DNA from: Ganoderma boninense
Lineage: Eukaryota > Basidiomycota > Agaricomycetes > Polyporales > Polyporaceae
Length of the DNA stretch: 64,000 nt
Direction of reading: 5' to 3'
Assembly: GCA_002900995.3 (NCBI GenBank)
Contig: CM035311.1
Coordinates: forward strand, 2,108,001 to 2,172,000
How positions within the stretch are numbered: position 1 is the first letter of the stretch; the number at the start of each line of letters is the position of its first letter. Positions 48,145 through 59,659 of this stretch are shown here, in pieces. Both the position numbers and the translations under genes were made by a program. Under the pieces are notes generated by a model. The model saw only the letters and a program-made list of their open reading frames with translations, was not told the DNA's origin and ran no database searches.

Positions 48145-48700
48145 GCGGCTTGAGGTGTGGACATGTGTGTGTGGAAGGGACGGGACGTCTGTGTGTGTGC
48201 CTGGAGTAGTAGTAGTGCCAGTTTCCAAGCATATAATTTCTGTGAGGTCTGCGTTGTTGATGGCGAGCATGAATGCATGGGGAAGGGACTGGGAGGGGCA
48301 GAGGCTGATTGGGCGCTAGGACGAGGAGTCGGTGCGCCAAGCACTTGCAGCTGAGCGTGGGCATGCGAGGGAGCGCGTGGGCCGGGGACGGCGGCGCAGG
48401 CCGGGGAAGCGGGGTGGATGGAGGAAGAGATTGGCTGGAGGTGGTCGCCGGGCTGGAAGATCACCGGCTCGGCAGAGGGGCTCGGACGGGGTTGGGTGTT
48501 GGGCTTGTCGGGCTGCAGTCTCAGTCTCGCGCTCGCTCCCGCTCTCTGTCTCCAGGGCCTGTGAGAGAGCGACGGTCTGAGCGAGACTGCCCGCCCACCG
48601 CACCCAGCTTCACCCCCGATCCCCATGCCAGTCCTCCCCCCGACTCCCCATTCCCCCTCCCCCGCTGCTGCATGCTAGCTCCCGCCCCCACGAGATCATC
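48145..48700. other. Intergenic GC-rich region
   Basis: The 556 bp before the Smr-protein ATG are GC-rich, with G-rich (48340-48480) then C-rich (48590-48700) composition on the + strand. This yields long spurious open frames on both strands. They have biased composition and no family match. It is taken as promoter and leader. Confidence 0.45.
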
Positions 48701-51578
48701 ATGACTGCCACCCTTGGCCCACCCTCGATCGCCCACCTCCGCCCAAAGTCCAGTTTCAGCTCCCTCTCCGACTCTGCCTTCCTCCACAACGACAACGACC
48801 CCTCTGCCACCCCCCGCTTCCCCCACACCCGTGCCCAGCTTGCCGCCATCGCCCGCCTCTACAAACCAGACGCTTTCCTTGGCGATCCTGATGGCGACCA
48901 GAACATCAGCCCCTCTCTTGTAGCCCGCACCGTCGCCCTCCTCGACGCTGAGCGTGAGGATGAGCTCAAAGGCCTTCTCAAGGACATGTTTGGCCCCATT
49001 GGCGACGACGAGGTTCGTCGTTCATCACCCTTGTCCCTTTTCCCCCCAGCCCCCCGTTCATGATTGCCTTCTCCCAGCTCGAACAGCATGTCCTCGATCT
49101 CATGCACAAGCACAGAGATGACATAGACAACGTCCCCTTTCTCTTCCTCACTCCGACCCGCCGTCCCATATCCAGGCCTTCCTCTCGTGCCTCCACCCAT
49201 TCCGCTCGACTCATTCCCAATCGCCCCGATACGCCAAACTCTGCCCCTAGTTCTCCGCTTGCCATGATCTTCCGCAGGCCACACACTCCCCTCTCCTCTC
49301 CTCTTGGTACGACTGGTCCTCAACCGGCTTCCTACATGTCCGGTCGAAGCGAATCCCCAGGCGCGTCCCCCGTCATCACTCACGCGCAGTTCGCAGTCAG
49401 CCTCCCCTCTTCTCCCATGCTGTCCCCTCGGCTGCTCAACGCCAAGGCTTCAGAATTTAAACCTATCCCTCGTCCTCTTTCCGCCGCCTCGTCAAATCCT
49501 GGTTCATTGGCTGCCTTGCGCGGAGAAACTCCTTCTCCAGACCTGTGGGCTCCTCCCTCTCGGCCCACTTCCAAGCTTGCGATCGCCGCTCCTCTGACAC
49601 CCGACAGTTCCCTCTTTCACAGGGCAGGTACTCCTAACTCGTCCCTCCGCTCTTCTATGCGACCTGATGACGATGATGACGATCCCTTCGATCCTTTCGC
49701 CGCCCGCGCTATCCCTCGGTCATTCCATCCAGGCACCTCGGACGATCTGCTCTGGATTAACTCACCTATTTCCGCTTCGTCGCTATCTCCAGACGATTCG
49801 CCATTTCCTCAAATTTTTGGAAGCGGTATGGACCACACCGGATCGTCGCACGAGGCTCTTTCGAGACAAGGCCATGACGATGACATGGATCCTGAGATGG
49901 CCGCCATGCTTACCGACGGTATGACACCATTTGATGTCCTAAGCTCAGTCTTCGGTGCAACCCTTGCTCCATCCGAACTTGAGGAGGCTCTAGCTGCCAA
50001 CGGCTATGACTTCGAGCGTGCCATGACTTGGTTGGTAGATCGTTCCATGGCAAGTCATCCCACCCCCGCCCAGCCAAGGGTACAACCCGTTGGAAATCGG
50101 GTCATGCTGGTCCAGCGAGATGGTAATGGAGTCCGAGGCGGACGCGCAGCGTTCCACGGCCCCCAGGGCCGCAGCGGCGGGCGTTTTGCCAGTAACGGCC
50201 GCCCTGTTCAGGGTGGAAATCGTGTATGCAGATATTTCCTCGCGGGGGAATGTTTGCGGGCGGACTGCAGGTTCAGGTTAGGACAATATTCCCTCGAAGT
50301 GAAGTGAGACGGGGCAACTGACATCATATCACTAGTCATGACCTGGAGCGTGCGCTTTGCCGATTTTGGCTTAGAGGTACTTGCGCGAAAGGAGAGAACT
50401 GCGAGTTTTTGCACCACCTTCCTCAGGAAATCGATGTCCAAGGCCTAGGCCATGCCATTTCCCGCGTTGACATACACAACGGACAATCGGAACACAAACA
50501 AAATGCAGCTTTGGACGATTTCCCATCACTCAACCACGCTACCTCACCTGGCAGAGACAACGCCATGCGGCGAGCGGCGGTTGGTTTTGGCCGAGGCGAG
50601 GGAGGTAGCTATGATCCAAGTCGCACACGCTTCGCCTCAGCAGTCAAGAAGTCACCGGCCAATCCACAGACGGCGGCCCCGAAGGATCTGGCGACATTGG
50701 CCGCACGCCGAGAGGCTATGGGCACCTCCGCAGAGCCATTACATCCGAATACGGCTATTGTTGCGCCAAAACCATCACCCCGAATCAAGCTACGAGCACC
50801 CAGCCTCTTGCCTACTCTTCCAACAGGAGACTCTGTCAACAAACTTTACATGGCTTACCGATCGAGGGCTCTACGTCTTGGTGCAGCGCGCAATGCTTGC
50901 CTCTCTCGTGCCGCAGACGCGTGGAGGCGCGGAGACGGGGCCGCTGCAAAGCGTTTCAGTCGTGAGGGGCATGATCTGAACGCTAAGATGGCAGCAGAGA
51001 TGGTGGAAGCTGCAGGCAAGTTGGTGAGGGAGCGAGCGAGACTGGCGGAACAAGCTGTGCGTGGCCGGGATGTTAGCTGGTCGGACGATCCAGGTGACAG
51101 GGCTGCTCGTGGCCGCGTCTGTGGAGCTGGATTAGGTGTCTGTCTCGGTATTGCAAGCCAGTCTATTGGTGGCGAGACCAAGATGACCCCTGAAGAGCGT
51201 ACAGAGGCGATGCTAGACCTGCATGGTCTACATTCTGCAGAGGCCACCGAGGTGTTGGAAGAATTTCTGCTCGCAGTAAGCCCTTGATTTCACCCCCTGC
51301 ACAATTTTCGACTGACGCAGTCAATTATAGCTTGAGCGTGAGCACTTCTACGGTTTGGGTGAGTCGTCAAGGCACTTGTCTCGCGTGTTTAGCACGTTAA
51401 CCGGGGGACAGGGTATATCGTTGTAGGAGAAGAAAAGCATACGGGCACCCAAGACCCCGCCCGTGGCGCGTCGAGGGTACGACTTGCGGCTGGGGTCCGT
51501 GAGTGGTTGCACATGTGGGGTTACCCCTGGAGTGAGCGGGACGGGGTAGTCTGCGTAGATCCGCTCACGCATCAGTAG
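48701..51578 (+). CDS. CUE-like / CCCH zinc-finger / DUF1771 / Smr-domain protein
   Basis: Five exons (48701-49012, 49078-50276, 50336-51275, 51331-51358, 51412-51578) give 881 residues. Order: an N-terminal helical region (EQHVLDLMHKHRDDIDNVPF near residue 105); a Ser/Pro-rich disordered stretch; a CUE-like domain near residue 400-455, with DVLSSVFGATLAPSELEEAL and NGYDFERAMTWLVDR; two CCCH fingers, CRYFLAGECLRADCRFSH and CRFWLRGTCAKGENCEFLH, about residues 500-555; DUF1771 (YRSRALRLGAARNACLSRAA...); and a Smr domain with LDLHGLHSAEATEVLEEFL. Smr domains of this type, as in yeast Cue2, are endonucleases in no-go mRNA decay, and CCCH fingers bind RNA, so ribosome-associated RNA cleavage is likely (inference). 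The second Smr motif, usually TGxGxHS, reads VVGEEKHTGTQ here, so catalytic potential is uncertain. Confidence 0.9.
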
Positions 51579-52097
51579 AAGCAACTGTGGACTGAATTGG
51601 ATGGAAACAAGCGATTGAGTGTACGTTATCGGGATATGCTGTTGTTTGGAATGGGCTCGGATGCGGCGGACAGGGGGGCTTGTTAACTATGTATGCTACT
51701 TAGACTAGTACATATTTTATTTGGTGTACATGCCATTGGTCAATTCAGTAACATGGCCAGTGGGACGCTGGACGCTGGAACTTATGGGTCATCGAATCTC
51801 TATCTCTGATGGCCAGTGATGGAGACCGCGAGGGCCCCAGGTGGCAGGCACGCGGATGGGGGTTCTGGGAGGGGTCGCAGGGGGTCGCACAGAGGGAGCG
51901 TCGCAACGTCGGGCGATGATCTGTAACTTGTGAGGACGTGGTGCGGTTGTCGATCCCATTGGTTGCCAACCTGGCGTCGCTGCGGCTCGGCTCCCTCTCC
52001 TGTCCGCTCACAGCCTCGCCCGTTTCCCCTTCAACCCCTCTCAGTCTCCGTTCTATAAACAGTCACGACCATTCACGACCTTGATTCCCTGCCTCCA
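51579..52097. other. Intergenic region, no gene seen
   Basis: 519 bp of 3' flank and promoter. The stretch 52010-52097 is C/T-rich immediately before the next ATG. A short TATAAA at about 52056 is a possible core element. Nothing else. Confidence 0.45.
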
Positions 52098-53555
52098 ATG
52101 CCCATCTCCGACAAACCCACTCTGGCTTCGGACACTGCTCGCCCGATGTCCATCGACCTTTCCCTCGAGCTTGAACGACAGCTCGAAGCAGAGTCCGTCC
52201 CCAACTCGCCGAAATCCCCTCGGCCACAGTCCCTCGATGCCCCCGTCCCCGCCACCATCGTCATCCATCTTCGTCAGTCTTTGGAAGATACAACGAAGGA
52301 GCGGGATACTCTAGCGGAGAGACTCGCCGAAGCCCGAACACGGGAAGAAGGCATGCGAGACACCCTCGAGCATGTAACCGATAAGTGCATCAGGATGGAG
52401 AACGACCTTGAGGCAGCTTCAAATAAGCAGAAGGATGACGAGGAGACGATTGCGATGTTGAGAAGTAAGCTCGAGGAGAGTAGGTGAGTCCGATACACTG
52501 GATGTTGTTTACTACCTCGCTGAGCTTCATGACTCCCTAGGCGCGCTCTGATGCGCTTTCAGGCCGAGAGACGGATGAGCGTTGCCTCCAACCTGTCCCT
52601 CGACTTATCGAGACCGCCCCCCGTCCTCCCCTCTCTGAGCGGCCCGCCTTCGTCCAAACGGGCTTCTTTCGCTCCATTGACGGGCTCTCCTGCTGGGCGA
52701 GGAAACCTAAACCATCGTCGCATCTCCTCTATCTCCGACTCAGGTTTCTTGTTGGCTAGCTCTTCGACTGGCGAACCACCGATGTGGCCCCCGACGTCAC
52801 CCATCTCTCAACACATTCCCCAGGATTCCGAGTCCACTCCCACTGATCGCTATAGTTCTCCTGCCAACAACAAACGCATATCGCTCCTGTTTGGGCGAGG
52901 CACTGCGCCCCTGCAAGAATCGCCCAGCGAGATCGAAGTGGGATTGCTTCGCAAGCAGCTTCTCACCGCGCAGCAGCAACTAGAGGATACAAAGCATGAG
53001 CTCGTCGAGGCTCAAGAGGCTCACGAAGCCTCTGAGCTCTGTGTCCGTGCATTGCGAACGTTCATTTCGGAGAACAACGTTGGGATGCCGCCTCTCATGC
53101 AGAAGAACAGTTCTACTGCCGCTACCACAAATTCATCACACTCGAAACAGGGAAGCACTGCCTCGCGTTGGGGCTTTAGGCTGTGGACTACATCTGACAA
53201 TGATTCGGCTAAATCCCCGGTTCCTGCACCTACCTACGCTTCCGAGCCGAGTTCGATCGCTGTCACCCACGGTCAAACGGTTCATCGGACATTAGGCGGA
53301 CTTTTCGGCACGAAGATCAACACCTCGTCGAACACCCCCGCCCACCTCCACGATGACTCCATACACAACGAAGCGATGTACAACAGCTCCGATACCTCCT
53401 CATTAGCCGACTCTACCGGTCCAATTAGCCCTGTATCGGAGGCGCCGCGCTGCAGCACAGATCCTGACGGGGTTACAGCGGTGGCTGGACAGGCGAAATC
53501 GGAGATGACAACATATACTCATCCTCGTAAACTCTCTGTAACATCGGTGGCCTAG
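52098..53555 (+). CDS. Coiled-coil Ser-rich protein of unknown function
   Basis: Two exons, 52098-52483 and 52541-53555, give 466 residues. The N-terminal third is an amphipathic coiled coil (from about residue 50, with HLRQSLEDTTKERDTLAERL and LEHVTDKCIRMENDLEAA). A disordered Ser/Pro-rich linker follows, then a second short coiled coil, EVGLLRKQLLTAQQQLEDTK, near residue 270. A basic-aromatic SRWGFRLWTTSD patch lies near residue 335, and a Ser/Thr-rich tail follows. I do not recognise the family; composition suggests a cytoplasmic scaffold. It is the last ordinary gene before the transposon-rich part. Confidence 0.75.
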
Positions 53556-54233
53556 AGCTTTGTGTCTCTCATGGGATTTTGGTTCATGCCAGGAATTGAT
53601 TCAGAGGGGACTGGCTGGATTTGGGGAGGCCGTCAGACTTGGGATACCATGGGTGGTCATGTTTTGCAATTTGGATGGAACCATAATGTTCATCTTTTGC
53701 CAGGAACTCATCATCGACGAGGGTTTGTTGGCAGCCTAGTGTTGCCTTCATGATGGGCAGAGGAAATTATAATCTCTGGATAAAGCTGAAAAAGCTTCAG
53801 AATTAACTGCACTAGCATTCCGATTAAAAATTATTTGAGCGGGGTCATGATTATAGCGTCGGCCCCCTCCCAGTTGAAATAGGTATCAATAGAGAGTCCA
53901 GAGCTGAAAGTACAATGACAGTGAGACAAAGTGCACAGTATGCAGCCCACTGCACTGTGCATCATTGAACATTTATTAAACTTTTAATAGTATATAAATT
54001 GTTCATTTCAGACCTCAGCAAATGCACTTTAGAGGTTTTTAAACATGTTAACCAGGGCACTATGCATCAGATATTCAAAATATCTTCAAATCTATGTCAT
54101 AAACGGCCCACTTGGTGCTTACTCCAAAAGTGCAGGAATTCATGATTTCCGCACTCCCACAGTTCTGCAGCAGAGTCCAGCTTAGTGCCTGCCTCATTGT
54201 TTGGCCCTTCCATCACATTGTCAATGCCACATC
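53556..54233. other. Transition from gene-rich to AT-rich transposon-rich DNA
   Basis: After the stop at 53555 the sequence turns quickly AT-rich (from about 53750). Short frames have no family support. There are short internal echoes such as ACTGCACTGTGCA near 53945-53960, but no clear element ends. Confidence 0.5.
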
Positions 54234-54650
54234 TGTTATGACTGGCTGTGGACTAAAATCAGGGAAGAGGCTTATGAGACAAGCAAGGGCATTGATGAGC
54301 ACTTGTGCAGCAAGAGTAGAGCAGGGCTTCACAGTCAGGCTGGAGACAAGATGTATTGAGCAAGTACATCAGCAAAAGCACAAAATTCAGGTAACTGTTA
54401 TGAACACCCTGTTTGGTGCCTACTTTAGCACCCAGGTTTCCTTTCTTCATTAGTTTACTTCCAATGTCATTCTCATTGTCCTCCATAGCATTGTAAACCT
54501 TCCACACTGTCTCCAAGCACCATAGCCCCTGTCTCCCATTGTTCCTCTGTTGTTTCCTATAACTATTGTCTCTTACACCATTGTTCTCCCTTTCTATTCC
54601 TGTAACCGTAGTTACTATTGTCCTATGTTCTCATGGAGGTAAATGAGTTG
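54234..54650. repeat. Diverged LTR relics, head-to-head
   Basis: 54234-54395 begins TGTTATGACTGGC and follows, in reverse orientation, the 3' end of the 460-bp LTR family seen at 57174, 60330 and 61951 (shared text includes GATGAGCACTTGTGCAGC and GGAGACAAGATGTATTGAGC). It stops abruptly. At about 54398 a forward-oriented relic starts TGTTATGAACACC and keeps the order of LTR landmarks (ATTGTCCTCC, CCATTGTTCTCCC, TAGTTACTATTGTCC) at low identity to about 54650. CpG sites are almost all changed to TpG/CpA. Confidence 0.7.
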
Positions 54651-54825
54651 TTGTACTTGTCTAATGTTCACAAGCAATGGTGATCATTCAGATAAAAAGA
54701 CCAAAGTAGGTAGTATGACTGCAGTAGATAACAGAGGATATAGAGCTGGCAAAGACAAGACATGTAAAGCAAGATTTCCTAGATAAACTTAAGCAAAAAC
54801 CACTGTAGATCCAGAATCAGGAGCA

Positions 54826-55380
54826 TTGTTAATGAAAAAGGGTGAAGCATGGCCAAATACATTTACTCCTGCAGTATCTTATCTCCTACAATGTAACCAT
54901 GATATGACAAGTCTTTTATCATGGACTGCTATAAAGTCTATAATTGCATATGTTGCTGATTGTATTACCAAAACACCACGAAAAACACATGTAATGTTTC
55001 AATCTATTCAGCAGATATTTGAATGCAATGTGCAACTGTTGGAAAGTCACAAAACCAAGAAGGATAAAGCTTGTAGTATAATTACTAACATAGTAAATTC
55101 TCTTACTAATTGGAGGGCCAATGGCATCTATGTATCTACTCAAACATCCAGACCATTACACTAGTCACCAATTTAAACCCTTCTATTGGAAAAGCTTTAT
55201 GTATGAAGTTGCCAATACATGGACTAATATAGCTCCTATCATTGAGCTTGGAAAGTCAACTGTAGAGCTAGGTCTAGATTCTGATAATCAAACTTGCCAG
55301 CAAAAAGTGGTTGCCATTTCTTCAGTTATTAACTACATGTATAGACCACAGGAATTTGAAAGTATGTGTGTATATGACTA
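54826..55380 (+). pseudogene. Decayed Helitron helicase/Rep-type transposase fragment
   Basis: Two overlapping frames encode parts of the protein usual in basidiomycete Helitrons. The first (54826-55164) has CNHDMTSLL then IIAYVADCITKTP, matching the block CN.D...AVAYVTDYITK. A frameshift near 55115 leads to the second (55121-55381) with MASMYLLKHPDHYTSHQF and FYWKSF, matching the strongly conserved LLGNPDHYTSHxFxPxYWRSF block, then NYMYRPQEFESMCVYD. In-frame stops and the frameshift make it non-functional. The recognition is from memory of the family, not a search. AT-richness is much higher than in host genes. Confidence 0.7.
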
Positions 55381-55503
55381 AATTAGATTTAGCTGTTAAA
55401 AATGCCAAAGCAAACTAGATTAAAACAACCTCTTAATCATATTATAGAAGTAGATGATGGAGACACAGATTTGGAAAATGACTATAACATAGATAAATGT
55501 TAA

Positions 55504-57007
55504 CCTAAATTGAATGGTGGAAGATTATCTAAATTTGAAGAAGAAGAGTCAGAGGATGAACTGTTATTGACACCTGATTTTACTCAAGCTTTGAACACAA
55601 GAGTAACCCATCAATCTGTCTATACATGTCTTTTAAGAGGATCAACAGTAGGAGGCACAATTATTGAGCAGTCTTTTTATACTGATAAATTAATATCTGG
55701 AATTCCAGGATCCTTGAGACAAGAATTTTGAGAACTTGAACTATTGGATGAGATTACAAAGCCGCAATATCTAGACAAATGTGATCCAGAAGTTACAGGT
55801 ATTGCAAGAAGTGAACTTATTCTTTCATTTAAAAACTGGAAAGGTGAAAAGTTTGTCCCTCAAAAAGTCTATCCTTCTACAAAATGGTCTTCATCAAATA
55901 CATTTCTATCAGAAGAACTTACTGAAACAAGTCCATGGAAAGTTTTAATGCTCCTAGGAAAAAGGACAAAAAGGTACCTCCAACTGATGAATTTTCTCTC
56001 CAAAACCCAACAATATCACAGCCAACTATATACCAGCTCAAGGGACTCAAGCCTGCCAGGTAAATTGAATACTAAAAGGAAAAGAGATGATGAGCTTGAA
56101 CTATCTACATCCTACAAAACTAAAAAAAATCAAAATAAGCAAGCCTCTACCTGGTAGATCAATACAAGGATTTTTATGGGATAGTGAAGACTAGGGTTGT
56201 GCATATGATAGTCTGCTCACAATTTTATTGACCACCTACACAAACAGTAAGCAACTATGGACAAGTAGCACCATACAACTATATAAAAGCCTGAATATTG
56301 TAAAAACTGCATTTGAACAGATCTTTACAAACTTTTCTTAATTGTCTATGACCTAGGCAAGAAATGAAATATGATTATTACTTAGCTTAAGACATCGTGA
56401 ACTAGGATCTCAAGGTAAGCAAGGTAACAGATCTATATACTTTGGCTGGAGAGTTGTTAAGCATAAATGAGGATGTAGTAAGTATTAATTACTATTGTAG
56501 AGCCCGTAAATACCAATCTGAAGCTGAGAGATCAGATGATATTTGTTGGACATTTAAACAAGAGGTATAGAAAAACCATCCAAGCAAACTGAAAATATAT
56601 AAAGGCAAAAGTGTACAGCAGTGGTTATCATATTCAAGAATCAAATGCTTTATATTTACACTTGTCAGACACCATTACAGTGTATTGTGACATATGATAG
56701 TGCTCCTTGTTTTGTAGCTTGTATTACTCATGATGTTGAAGTCAATATTGAATCAGAGATCACTATAACAGAACTCAGTACAAAATATAGATTATGTAGA
56801 ATTGTATATTATGCCAACTTTCACTTTCTGTGCAGAGTAATAGGTCATTCTCGAGACATATGGTTTTATGATGGTGCAAAACATGGCAATGAAGCAAGCT
56901 ATGTTGGAAACATTGTGAATTTTAGTATGAGAAAATTACAAACAGTGAGAGATCATACTATGCGCTTGCTTGTATACACAAAACATATAAATAGAGATAG
57001 TAGTTAA
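55504..57007 (+). pseudogene. Decayed transposon-derived coding remnants
   Basis: AT-rich broken frames continue on the + strand: 55510-55731, 55744-56157 (SELILSFKNWKGEKFVPQKV) and 56621-57007 (FHFLCRVIGHSRDIWFYDGA). The last resembles the FHFxxRxxxxxxxWxHDG block that I recall from large repetitive element proteins of Agaricomycetes. None is intact and none can be named with confidence. Between 56160 and 56620 no coding signal is left. Strand and composition agree with the Helitron fragment upstream, so they could belong to the same island. Confidence 0.45.
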
Positions 57008-57173
57008 CTAATACAACATAAGTTTCTCAATGTTCTTCATCAATCATATTGCCAGAAATGGCCTTTTTTAACCAAGTAGGGCTATGTAGCACTGATAACA
57101 GAGTCAATATAAATTATCTGAGAAGATAATAGTAAGCACTGCATAGTTGCAAAGAGTAATATTACATGTATAT

Positions 57174-57633
57174 TGTTATAAACAGCATGCTTAGCACCTA
57201 CCCCGGCGTCTCTCTTTCCCTTTTCAGACAGTTTGCCTCCCGCGTCGTCCTTATTGTCCTCCGTTGTTTAGCAAACCCGTCCCTTGTTCTCGGAGTATAA
57301 TAACTCCTGTTACCTATTGTTCCTGTCATTATTGTACTACATACCATTGTTCTCCCACTGGTTCCCATGTCCATAGTTAGCTATTGTCCCCATTTTCCAT
57401 TATCTGCTACATGTATATAAGACCTGTACTTTGCTACCTGGAGACCTCAGTTTCAACCTCTTGTCTCCAGGTAAACCTTGCTGTATTTCCACTTATTAGT
57501 TACTTGCTCAATACATCTTGTCTCTAGCCTGACTGTTGAGCCCTGCTCTGCTCTTGCTGCACAAGTGCTCATTGACACCCTTGCTCATCTCGTAAGCCAC
57601 CTCCCTGATCTTACTCAACAGCCAGTCATAACA
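57174..57633 (+). repeat. LTR copy A (460 bp), older, CpG-depleted
   Basis: It starts TGTTATAAACAGC and ends AGTCATAACA, so it has the 5'-TG...CA-3' ends of an LTR. It aligns base for base over 460 bp with copies at 60330-60789 (inverted) and 61951-62410. It carries TATATAAG (about 57414-57421) as the likely promoter. Differences from copy C are mainly C to T and G to A at CpG sites. Flanks (TATAT left, TGGAG right) do not form a target duplication. Confidence 0.9.
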
Positions 57634-57885
57634 TGGAGTGGCGGAGATGTAGCAATCATAGTACTCTTTCATTTGCTCTGCTGCCAGAGTTAAGGCTAAG
57701 GTCGCATCCTCCCTTGCCTGTTGCAACTCCTCTCTTCGTTCATCTGCCGTAGGCACCGTGGTAGATAGCATCAGAATGTGGAATTGAGGTTCGTAGCCAT
57801 ACATGAGGTAGAATGGTGAGTACCCTGTGGATGAATGTATGCATGAGTTAAAGCAGTATTCTGCTATTGGCAGCCACTTCACCTA
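57634..57885 (-). pseudogene. Ty3/gypsy integrase C-terminal fragment
   Basis: Read on the - strand from 57885, the frame gives KWLPIAEYCFNSCIHSSTGY, SPFYLMYGYEP, then VPTADERREELQQAREDATL and LAAEQMKEYYD. This is the end of the gypsy integrase core and the following helical stretch (usual form EWLPLAEFAYNxxxHxSTGxSPFxLxYG). It breaks off exactly at the edge of LTR copy A, which points the other way, so an insertion or recombination truncated it. Confidence 0.85.
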
Positions 57886-58680
57886 ATCATTGCGGCACCT
57901 TGAGCAGTACATCTGCAGGTAAGGCTAAACATGGGTTAACCCACAAGTTACCTGGACCCTAACCTGCAGGTAATGCCAACCTCAAACTTTTATGGTTTTG
58001 AGCACCGGCGAGGGACTGGAAAGAAAAACATACAATTGCTCAGCGTTTGGGGGAGATGAACAATGTACATAGTGATAAGTACCTGGAAAGAAAAAGATAC
58101 AATTGCTACATAGCATGAGCACAACGGACAGAAAGTATAATGCAGACAGGAGCTCACCTCAGCGTTCGGGGGAGATGAATGATGAGGGGAGCGGACTCGC
58201 AGGTCTCGAGTATAAGAGTATGGAAAATGACGGAAACGTGGCCAGCAACATGAGGTCAGATTTGAAAAAAACAATGCATATAAACAAGGCAGGAGTGGAG
58301 GAACAGAGACGGTACATGACATACGGGAGGTCTTGTGCACTTTGATAGATATGAAATAGGTAAAGAAAGTAAAAGAAAGCATACTGAACATATGGATTAC
58401 AACACAAACACGCTACCTGGACCTGCACAGATCTGGGTGCCTGAGAGACCTAGACCTACGGGTGTAGATCACAGGTCTGTGGGTTTACCTGCAGTTAGAC
58501 CTAGACCTAGAAATATACCCATAGGTAGCTTGACTTTGGGGTGAAATGATGATGTAAGGTCCCTGGAATCTTCACAAAGCACAACTTGGAACATGTTTAA
58601 GTTTCAATAACCGCAAGGTAACCTCATTCAAGAAGATAGTGGTACAAACATTGAGGACACTTGTAGTTGATCAGACAATG
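57886..58680. other. Repeat debris with short direct repeats
   Basis: No gene is supported. Two direct repeats stand out: CTGGAAAGAAAAA-ATACAATTGCT at about 58015-58039 and 58083-58107, and CAGCGTT-GGGGGAGATGAA at about 58041-58060 and 58160-58180. The stretch 57905-57975 is palindromic around ACCTGCAGGTAA, and 58415-58525 has several short copies of GACCTAGACCTA. These look like fragments of non-coding elements. Confidence 0.5.
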
Positions 58681-58689
58681 TTATAACCT

Positions 58690-59560
58690 CAGCACCCTCA
58701 GACAGTGAGCCCTCCTTGAACCTTCACACCAGCACTCTTGCCCTTCTCCATCTTGCATAATAGCTCTACTGTGTCAGCCTCAGGGATGAGCTCTGGGTAG
58801 CGCGCCCATGATCTAAGGACTATGCTTGCATGCACCATTGTGTCTAAGAGCGAGTGATGAAGGCGCAAGACCATGAGTCACCTATGGGAAAAGGCCCACT
58901 TGGTGTCCATTGAGGTAGCTACTGCAAGGCCTGCCAGGTAAAAATGAGCCAAGCACCAAGATCTAGGGAACAAGAAACATACCAGTAATTGACAAGATGT
59001 CAAGAGCCATGCGAGCCAAGGCCTGATTGGCTGTCTCATTGATTAGGGTGTTGTTTCAAAATTTGAGTGGGTCAGTGTGCTTTGTGCAGATGGGAGCGTC
59101 AAGGTACTCTTCAAGAGCATCTTCTTTCTCGAGTTTGTTAGTGCCTGTAATTTGGGCTAGCATGTCACAAGCGGCACACAACTAGAATGAGCTGATAAGT
59201 CATTAGCATCCTGGTCTTACATGAGTATGTTAGGAACAGACCAGCCGCTGTACCAGCTACGCCAAAAGGACACAATGTCAAGCTTGGCTTGACACTTGGC
59301 TGGTACTATATATGTAGCTCGTAATGCCTGTTCATGACAGAGTAAAGATGCACCACAGAGGTCTGAGACACATCGTTTGAGGCTGCATGGGGTTTCCCAT
59401 TGGCATCCCGAGTCATGCCAGTGTCCTCGGGGCTGCTTGGCTCCAGAGCATAGTGGTGGGTGTTCCACTTGTGATGTAGAAGCTCAAGTGCATATTTGAC
59501 CCAATTGTATGGCCACTGAGCCATCATAAAGTATCACTTCTTGTAGCACGGGTGGAGTAC
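58690..59560 (-). pseudogene. hAT-family transposase C-terminal remnant
   Basis: On the - strand from about 59560 broken frames read AQWPYNWVKYALELLHHKWN, then CDMLAQITGTNKLEKEDALE, KHTDPLKF (stop) NNTLINETANQALARMALDI LSI, and, after a gap, HASIVLRSWARYPELIPEAD. This order is the fungal hAT transposase end: YF...NWPxxWI, EYL...DPLxFW, a L-A-ALDILSxP block, and HxSLxxxxVxASxxLGSW dimerisation tail. The block that should hold SxxxERxFS is missing, and there are several stops. It is non-functional. Confidence 0.75.
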
Positions 59561-59659
59561 TACAAATATGAGGTTAGCATATGTTGTGCAAGGCACAGTG
59601 TCACAGTTTTTTGTGTCACACTTGGTCTGGCATCTTATCAGGACAAGTTATCGTTCGGT

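Noticed and set aside
53750..57170. AT-rich block as a nuclear copy of mitochondrial DNA
   Set aside because: It carries Helitron-type and other element protein remnants and no mitochondrial gene, rRNA or tRNA that I can recognise.
57174..57885. LTR copy A plus the adjacent integrase fragment as the 3' end of one element
   Set aside because: The LTR points opposite to the pol fragment and lacks a matching target duplication, so they are not a normal pol-LTR unit.
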